This document shows positions 5,314 to 9,193 of a stretch of DNA of 9,193 bases, piece after piece. Both the position numbers and the translations under genes were made by a program. Every line of letters starts with the position of its first letter. The first letter of the stretch is position 1. The notes beneath the pieces were generated by a model, which saw nothing but the letters and a program-made list of their open reading frames with translations, was not told where the DNA came from and did not search any database. The stretch spans positions 1 to 9,193 of the forward strand of contig JAGQSP010000068.1 of NCBI GenBank assembly GCA_020439485.1. The letters run 5' to 3'. The DNA is from Acidimicrobiales bacterium. Lineage in GTDB: Bacteria; Actinomycetota; Acidimicrobiia; Acidimicrobiales; Poriferisodalaceae.

Positions 5314-6588
5314 ATGATGCACACGAGCGACGACGTCCTCGCAGACCTGTTCTCATTCATCAGCGGCTCGCCCTCGCCCTTCCACGCGGTCGATTCGGCA
5401 GCGGCCGCGCTCGAGTCTCACGGGTTCAGCGCCCTGGACGAGGCCCAGCGTTGGGACGACCCGTCGGGCCGACACTTCGTCAAGCGATCGGGGGCGCTGA
5501 TCGCATGGGTCCGATCACCCGACGCTTCGCCCGCTACGCCGGTCCGGCTCATCGGGGCCCACACCGACAGCCCCAACCTGAGGCTGAAGCCCCAACCCGA
5601 CAGCGGGCGGGCCGGCTATCGCCAGCTTGGTGTGGAGGTCTACGGCGGGCCACTGCTCAACTCGTGGCTCGATCGCGACCTCGGAATCGCCGGACGCCTG
5701 ATGGTCGACGGCGGGCACCAGGTGCTGGTCAGAATCGACGAGCCGGTCGCAAGGGTCGCTCAGCTGGCCATCCACCTCGACCGTGAGGTGAACGAGGGTC
5801 TGAGGCTCGACCGTCAACTGCACCTCAGCCCGATATGGGGATTGGGCTCGGCCACCGACGGCGAACTCATCGAGTTCGTGGCCGCTCAGGCACAGGTACG
5901 GCCAGCACAGGTCGACGGCTTCGATCTGATGCTTCACGACGTTGCGCCGCCGGCAGTTCTCGGCGCAGACCGCTCCATGTACGCAGCGGCGAGAATCGAC
6001 AACCTCGCCTCGTGCCACGGTGCAATCGCGGCTCTGGCCTCCGCGGCCGACGCTGCACAGTGGGCGATGATCTGTCTGTTCGACCACGAAGAGGTCGGCT
6101 CGGGTTCGTCAACCGGAGCCGACGGTTCGATGCTGGCGCACATCCTGGAGAGGATCGAGATGGGCGTCGGCGGCGACCGCGAGACCCTTCTGAGATCGAT
6201 CGCCCAGAGCTGGTGTGTCAGCGCCGACGGCGCCCACGCGGTTCACCCCAACTATCTCGACAGGTACGAACCAGACCACCTCGTCTCGCTGAACGGCGGA
6301 CCCGTGGTGAAGACCAACGTCAACGAGCGCTACGCCACCTCGGCCGAGGGAATGGCCATGTTCAAGCGGGTGTGCGAGGTCGCCGAGGTACCCCACCAGG
6401 TGTACTCGCACCGAACCAACCTGGCTTGTGGTTCGACGATCGGGCCCCTGACCGCTGCAAACCTGGGGGTGCGAACCGTCGACGTTGGCAGCGCCCAGCT
6501 GAGCATGCACTCGGCCCGAGAACTCGGCGGCGTCGAAGACCCCGCCATGCTCGCGGCAGCGCTGGCGGCCTTCGCAGCCGGGGGCTAG
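5314..6588 (+). CDS. apeB: M18 family aspartyl aminopeptidase
   Basis: A 424-residue dinuclear-zinc exopeptidase that removes N-terminal acidic residues from peptides, acting in the cytosol as a large oligomer in known relatives. Motifs fit M18 throughout: AHTDSPNLRLKP with zinc ligand His83 (82-92), the DRDLGIAGR segment, the bridging Asp229 in ARIDNLASCHG, DHEEVGSGSSTGADGS with general base Glu259 and ligand Glu260 (257 on), SADGAHAVHPNY with Asp305, HRTNLACGSTIGP (366 on), and the final ligand His399 in SMHSARE. All expected ligands are present, and the length is normal for bacterial M18. Two adjacent ATGs open the gene (5314, 5317); the second is favoured by a -10-like CACAAT 6 nt upstream, which would shorten the protein by one residue. 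No signal peptide. It follows the membrane protein gene closely and meets the convergent LLM gene after 9 nt. Confidence 0.95.
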   Translation: MMHTSDDVLADLFSFISGSPSPFHAVDSAAAALESHGFSALDEAQRWDDPSGRHFVKRSGALIAWVRSPDASPATPVRLIGAHTDSPNLRLKPQPDSGRAGYRQLGVEVYGGPLLNSWLDRDLGIAGRLMVDGGHQVLVRIDEPVARVAQLAIHLDREVNEGLRLDRQLHLSPIWGLGSATDGELIEFVAAQAQVRPAQVDGFDLMLHDVAPPAVLGADRSMYAAARIDNLASCHGAIAALASAADAAQWAMICLFDHEEVGSGSSTGADGSMLAHILERIEMGVGGDRETLLRSIAQSWCVSADGAHAVHPNYLDRYEPDHLVSLNGGPVVKTNVNERYATSAEGMAMFKRVCEVAEVPHQVYSHRTNLACGSTIGPLTAANLGVRTVDVGSAQLSMHSARELGGVEDPAMLAAALAAFAAGG

Positions 6589-6607
6589 GCAGCAGCGTCA
6601 GGCCGCC
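6564..6607. terminator. possible bidirectional stem-loop at a convergent gene junction
   Basis: GGCGGCCT (6564-6571) pairs with AGGCCGCC (6600-6607), an 8-bp perfect stem across the 9-nt gap between two converging genes, with a 28-nt loop that holds a further CGC/GCG pairing (6573-6575 with 6595-6597). There is no T-tract on either strand, so it is not a classical intrinsic terminator. Most of the stem is inside coding sequence. Chance pairing in GC-rich DNA is possible. Confidence 0.25.
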
Positions 6608-7539
6608 CGAACCTGAGGCACCACGACCTCCAGGTAGGCATCTAGTGCCTCGGCGTTCCAGGGCGCACGAAAAGCCACGTTCACCATCTGGGCGCCCGCG
6701 TCGCGATAGGCCAAGATCAGCTCGACGGCCTGATCGGGTGTGGCCAGCAACGAGCCGCTCATCAGTCGCTCGGCCTGATCGCCCCACTGGGCCGCCACAA
6801 GCGATCGCCGTTCGGCGACCTCGGCGTCGGTCAACCCCAGATCGAAGCTGAGGTTCACCGTGCGCTCGATCGAACCGGGGTCGCGACCCACCTGCTCGGC
6901 GTGCTGGGTGAGCAGACCGTTCAGTCGACCGAAGGTCTCGGCCGAGACGTAGGCCGCGTTCCAGCCATCGGCCAGCCGCGCCACCATGGGGATGGTGCGC
7001 TTTTCACCGCGGCCACCGATCCAGATCGGCAGACGATCTTGGACCGGACGGGGAAGGCACGACGCGTTGTCCAACGTCACCCAGTCGCCCGAGAACGTGG
7101 TGCGATCCTGCGTCAGCAGACCCCTTATCGCCTGGGTGGCCTCGTCCAACATGTCGAGGCGGCGCCCGGCCGGCGGGAAGTCATAGCCGTATGCCACCGC
7201 CTCTTGTTCGTGCCAGCCGGCGCCGAGCCCCAGGGTGAACCGACCCCCCGAGATGTGGTCGATGGTGGCAGCGACCTTGGCCAACAGACCCGGGTTGCGG
7301 TAGCCGACGTAGAACACCAACACGCCGAGCCTGGCGTTGGTGGTGTCGCACGCCAGGGCGGCCAGGCTGGCCACCGTCTCGAAGTGGTCGACGGTGCCTC
7401 CGGCGGGCGGGGCCTCGTAGATGTGGTCCCACACCGAGATCCAGTCGAGGCCTTCGGCATCTAGCCGGCGCCAGAGGCTCCGCATCTCGTCCATGGTCAT
7501 GTTCTGTTGCCCGATGTGGGCGCCGAGCTGGAGTGTCAT
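6598..7539 (-). CDS. LLM-class F420-dependent oxidoreductase (Rv1855c-like)
   Basis: A 313-residue TIM-barrel oxidoreductase of the luciferase-like monooxygenase superfamily, probably F420-dependent and cytosolic. It shows WISVWDH (33-39, the usual DH in the cofactor region), YRNPGLLAKVAATIDHISGG (80-99) followed by RFTLGLGAGWHEQE, then YGYDFPPAGRRLDMLDEA, and RLPIWIGGRGEKRT with ARLADGWN. I recall this pattern from the TIGR03560 (Rv1855c) group; the substrate is unknown. ATG 7539 is chosen: it lies 1 nt after the phosphatase stop (TGAAATG), with GAGG about 11 nt upstream. A GTG at 7548 would add three residues and overlap the upstream stop. It is the last gene of the minus-strand run and is likely made from a shared message with the histidine phosphatase. 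It differs clearly from the other LLM enzyme in the window. Confidence 0.93.
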   Translation of the reverse strand: MTLQLGAHIGQQNMTMDEMRSLWRRLDAEGLDWISVWDHIYEAPPAGGTVDHFETVASLAALACDTTNARLGVLVFYVGYRNPGLLAKVAATIDHISGGRFTLGLGAGWHEQEAVAYGYDFPPAGRRLDMLDEATQAIRGLLTQDRTTFSGDWVTLDNASCLPRPVQDRLPIWIGGRGEKRTIPMVARLADGWNAAYVSAETFGRLNGLLTQHAEQVGRDPGSIERTVNLSFDLGLTDAEVAERRSLVAAQWGDQAERLMSGSLLATPDQAVELILAYRDAGAQMVNVAFRAPWNAEALDAYLEVVVPQVRAA

Positions 7540-7540
7540 T

Positions 7541-8233
7541 TCATGCACCGCCTCTGAGGCTGATTCGGGGATACAGGTGGCTCGAGTCGTTGAACGACCT
7601 GAGAATCCATTGTTCGTCTGTGATCACCAGGTGGCTGATCGAGCCGTTGTCTGCTCCGCCCAGCGAGAACGGCCTTCCGCCCGTGGCGTGAGCGCATATG
7701 GCGGCGATGACCCCGCCGTGGCACACCACCACCGCCAGGCCGTCGCGATGACGCTCGGCTATTCGGGCGACGGCCCCGGTGGTTCGCCCCGCAAAGTCTT
7801 CTGTGCGTTCGGCGTTGGGTATGACGTCCCAACGACCCTTGGCGCGCATCTCGAGATAGGTCGGATGCATCTGGGCAGCCATCTGCCTGAGGAGGCCCCC
7901 CTCCCAATCGCCCAAGGCAACCTCGCGCAGGTCGGCATCGACGATGGGCTCGAGCCCCACTCTGGAGGCCAGAGGTGCCGCCGTCTGGTGGGTTCGCTGC
8001 ATGGTCGAGACGTAGATTGCGTCGATCGGCTCGCCCGCCAGGCGTTCACCGACCAGTTCGGCCTGCCTCAAGCCGTCGGGGGCCAACGGCGGGTCGCCCT
8101 GGCCGTCGAGCATCGCGAACTCCTCGCCTGGAGTGAACGCCGCGGAAGCTCCATGGCGCACGAGGATCACTTCGGTGGAACCCGCAGGGGGCTGGAATCG
8201 GGTCTGGTGGAACGAGGTCGGTTCGCGGGTCAA
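7541..8233 (-). CDS. histidine phosphatase family protein (phosphoglycerate-mutase-like)
   Basis: A 230-residue phosphatase or mutase of the histidine phosphatase superfamily, forming a phosphohistidine intermediate. Residues visible: LVRHGAS with nucleophile His27 in the RHG motif (24-30), STMQRTHQTA with phosphate-binding Arg80 (76-85), ADLREVALGDWEG with the likely acid Glu104, and VVCHGGVIAA with the second catalytic His172. The short insertion and the absence of the dPGM signature RHGES-x-x-N argue against glycolytic phosphoglycerate mutase; a broad-specificity or metabolite phosphatase is more likely. The start is a TTG at 8233, supported by AGGAG 6 nt upstream and an in-frame stop 19 nt upstream that leaves no other choice before the conserved core. 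The following LLM gene starts 1 nt after its stop, so the two are almost certainly cotranscribed. The substrate cannot be told. Confidence 0.92.
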   Translation of the reverse strand: MTREPTSFHQTRFQPPAGSTEVILVRHGASAAFTPGEEFAMLDGQGDPPLAPDGLRQAELVGERLAGEPIDAIYVSTMQRTHQTAAPLASRVGLEPIVDADLREVALGDWEGGLLRQMAAQMHPTYLEMRAKGRWDVIPNAERTEDFAGRTTGAVARIAERHRDGLAVVVCHGGVIAAICAHATGGRPFSLGGADNGSISHLVITDEQWILRSFNDSSHLYPRISLRGGA

Positions 8234-8239
8234 GGCGTG

Positions 8240-8244
8240 CTCCT
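8240..8244 (-). promoter_or_regulatory. Shine-Dalgarno AGGAG that supports a TTG start
   Basis: On the minus strand AGGAG (8244 down to 8240) precedes the TTG at 8233 by 6 nt. It lies in the 18-nt gap after the upstream gene's stop codon. No ATG or GTG is available in this frame between the in-frame stop (8254-8252) and the TTG, so the site decides the start. Confidence 0.75.
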
Positions 8245-8251
8245 GGACTGA

Positions 8252-9193
8252 TCAGCGCGGACCCGGCGACCGTAGCGTGATCAGGGCCCGAACAAGAGAT
8301 CGAGCGCCCGCTCTCCGGGGCATCAGGGGCACGGCATCAAAGGCCGCCAGAGAGCCGAAGCCGATGAGGCGACCGTCGGCCTGCAACAACACATAGCCCG
8401 AACCATCGCGGCGGCCCGCTATCGACACGGCGTCGGCACCCGAAAGACCCAGTTGTTGATCCCTGAGCCCCACCAACGACCCGTGGAACGTCTGGTCGAA
8501 CGAGAAGACGCCACCCTCGCTGGACAGAACCAGATACCCGGCCGAACCCATGACCGCGCCGGTTACGGCCTTCGATCGTCGAAGAGCACCCGCTTGGCCT
8601 CTGTAGGAAGCGTCGCCATAAGCGAACACGCCGCCGTCAGCAGCTACCAGGATGTAGCCACGCCCGCTGCCGGTGGGCGAGATGGACACCACCGGACCAT
8701 CCAGGTCCAGCTGGGCGGCAGATCCTGCGAAGCCCGCGGCCCCCAGTGCGAACACCCCGCCGTCGGCGCCCACCAGCCAATAGCCGTCGCCTCGCTGGGT
8801 CGCTGCCATGTCGACGATGGGTCCGGCAAGGTCCAGGTTGGACACATCACCGAACCAGGCTGCGTCGCCGTGGGCGGTGACATGCCCATCGGCCGAAACC
8901 AGCCAGAACCCCTGCCCCGAAGGCGTGAGTGCCCCGGCGACGATCGGTCTTGCGACGGTGAGGGTCTCGAAACCCTCGATCGTGGTGAACACCCGTCCGT
9001 TCGAGGTCACGACCCCCCAGTTCAGTGCCTCCAGGCCGCTGACCAGGGCTGTCGCCTCGGCACCGACCGAAGGTTCGCTGCGGCCTCCCGGTCCCTCTGC
9101 GAACACCCTGTAGCGATGCTTGACCCCGGGCTGAGCGGCGCGGTCGGCGAAGCTGCTGACGGTCGCGGCCACGCTGGCTATGACCTTGCCGTC
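8252..9193 (-). CDS. probable secreted FnIII-like plus beta-propeller-like repeat protein, 5' end outside window
   Basis: 313 residues of the C-terminal part are visible; the frame is open through the right edge, so the N-terminus, including any signal peptide, is missing. Visible residues 1-50 end like a fibronectin type III domain (GVKHRYRVFAEGPGGRSEPS). Then come five units starting GFWLVSADG, GYWLVGADGG, GYILVAADGG, GYLVLSSEGG and GYVLLQADG, each followed by a variant of VFAFGDA-x-F-x-G, at 40-47 residue spacing. Such repeats, probably beta-propeller blades, are in my recollection frequent in surface or exported proteins of Acidimicrobiia. No catalytic domain is visible in this part; the missing N-terminal part could hold one. 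It ends with a short Arg-rich tail. Its stop lies 18 nt before the histidine phosphatase start, so it may head or join that operon. Repeat identity is clear, function unknown. Confidence 0.88.
   Translation of the reverse strand, partial: DGKVIASVAATVSSFADRAAQPGVKHRYRVFAEGPGGRSEPSVGAEATALVSGLEALNWGVVTSNGRVFTTIEGFETLTVARPIVAGALTPSGQGFWLVSADGHVTAHGDAAWFGDVSNLDLAGPIVDMAATQRGDGYWLVGADGGVFALGAAGFAGSAAQLDLDGPVVSISPTGSGRGYILVAADGGVFAYGDASYRGQAGALRRSKAVTGAVMGSAGYLVLSSEGGVFSFDQTFHGSLVGLRDQQLGLSGADAVSIAGRRDGSGYVLLQADGRLIGFGSLAAFDAVPLMPRRAGARSLVRALITLRSPGPR
8330..8911 (-). repeat. five degenerate GYxLVxADGGVFAxG protein repeats
   Basis: The first Gly of each unit is encoded at 8911, 8785, 8659, 8539 and 8398, giving spacings of 126, 126, 120 and 141 bases. 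The units diverge from right to left: the second and third keep the tightest GY-x-LV-x-ADGGVFA pattern and the last is the most worn. An earlier half-unit, WGVVTSNGRVFTTIEGF, may be a sixth blade. Confidence 0.8.

Noticed and set aside
5835..6851. 338-residue open frame on the plus strand across the aminopeptidase and past its end
   Set aside because: Arg/Pro-rich composition typical of an off-frame reading of GC-rich DNA. It overlaps two genes with complete family motifs.
1448..7539. The two LLM oxidoreductases as a recent duplication flanking the middle genes
   Set aside because: They differ in length, cofactor-region motif (SER against WDH) and subfamily pattern, and lie on opposite strands. 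They look like old paralogues, not a recent duplicate or composite element.
7421..8251. 276-residue plus-strand open frame antisense to the phosphatase and second LLM gene
   Set aside because: No recognisable motif, and the opposite strand encodes two clear enzymes with intact active-site residues over the same bases.
1..9193. CRISPR array, tRNA, rRNA, transposase, prophage or defence island
   Set aside because: No spaced direct repeats, cloverleaf-like segment, transposase or nuclease motif was seen, and codon and base composition look even across the window.

Overview
This looks like an ordinary stretch of core chromosome from a high-GC actinobacterium, most likely of class Acidimicrobiia. 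I infer this from the strong G/C bias at third codon positions, two F420-type luciferase-like oxidoreductases, a rhomboid protease with an N-terminal zinc-finger segment, and a secreted protein with 'GYWLVGADGGVFA'-type repeats, which as I recall are common in that class. No database search was possible. I see no RNA genes, mobile elements, CRISPR array or phage genes. The two strands carry ten genes, eight complete and two cut by the window edges, packed with very short gaps.

Left part (1-3064): a membrane-bound diguanylate cyclase on the minus strand runs off the left edge. A 120-bp gap separates it from a divergent plus-strand set: an F420-dependent LLM-class oxidoreductase, a DUF4262 protein behind a strong ribosome binding site, and a 57-residue acidic protein of unknown function with its own promoter-like element.

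Middle (3076-6588): a rhomboid-family membrane protease and a YbaK-type Cys-tRNA(Pro) deacylase form a translationally coupled minus-strand pair (TGATG overlap). Divergent from them are an unrecognised four-helix membrane protein and an M18 aspartyl aminopeptidase on the plus strand. The -10-like elements of the two divergent units overlap.

Right part (6598-9193): a minus-strand run, read right to left, consists of a probably secreted protein (end of a fibronectin-III-like domain plus five beta-propeller-like repeats, cut by the right edge), a histidine phosphatase with a TTG start and clear Shine-Dalgarno, and a second LLM-class oxidoreductase 1 nt downstream.

The functions are mostly housekeeping: c-di-GMP signalling, F420 redox chemistry, tRNA proofreading and proteolysis. 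They do not form one evident pathway. I did not find a convincing undescribed system. The most interesting signal is regulatory: several start codons lack a Shine-Dalgarno but have a -10-like hexamer ending 6 to 8 nt before the start, which suggests leaderless transcripts. The 57-residue acidic protein and the overlapping divergent promoters are the other points worth checking.
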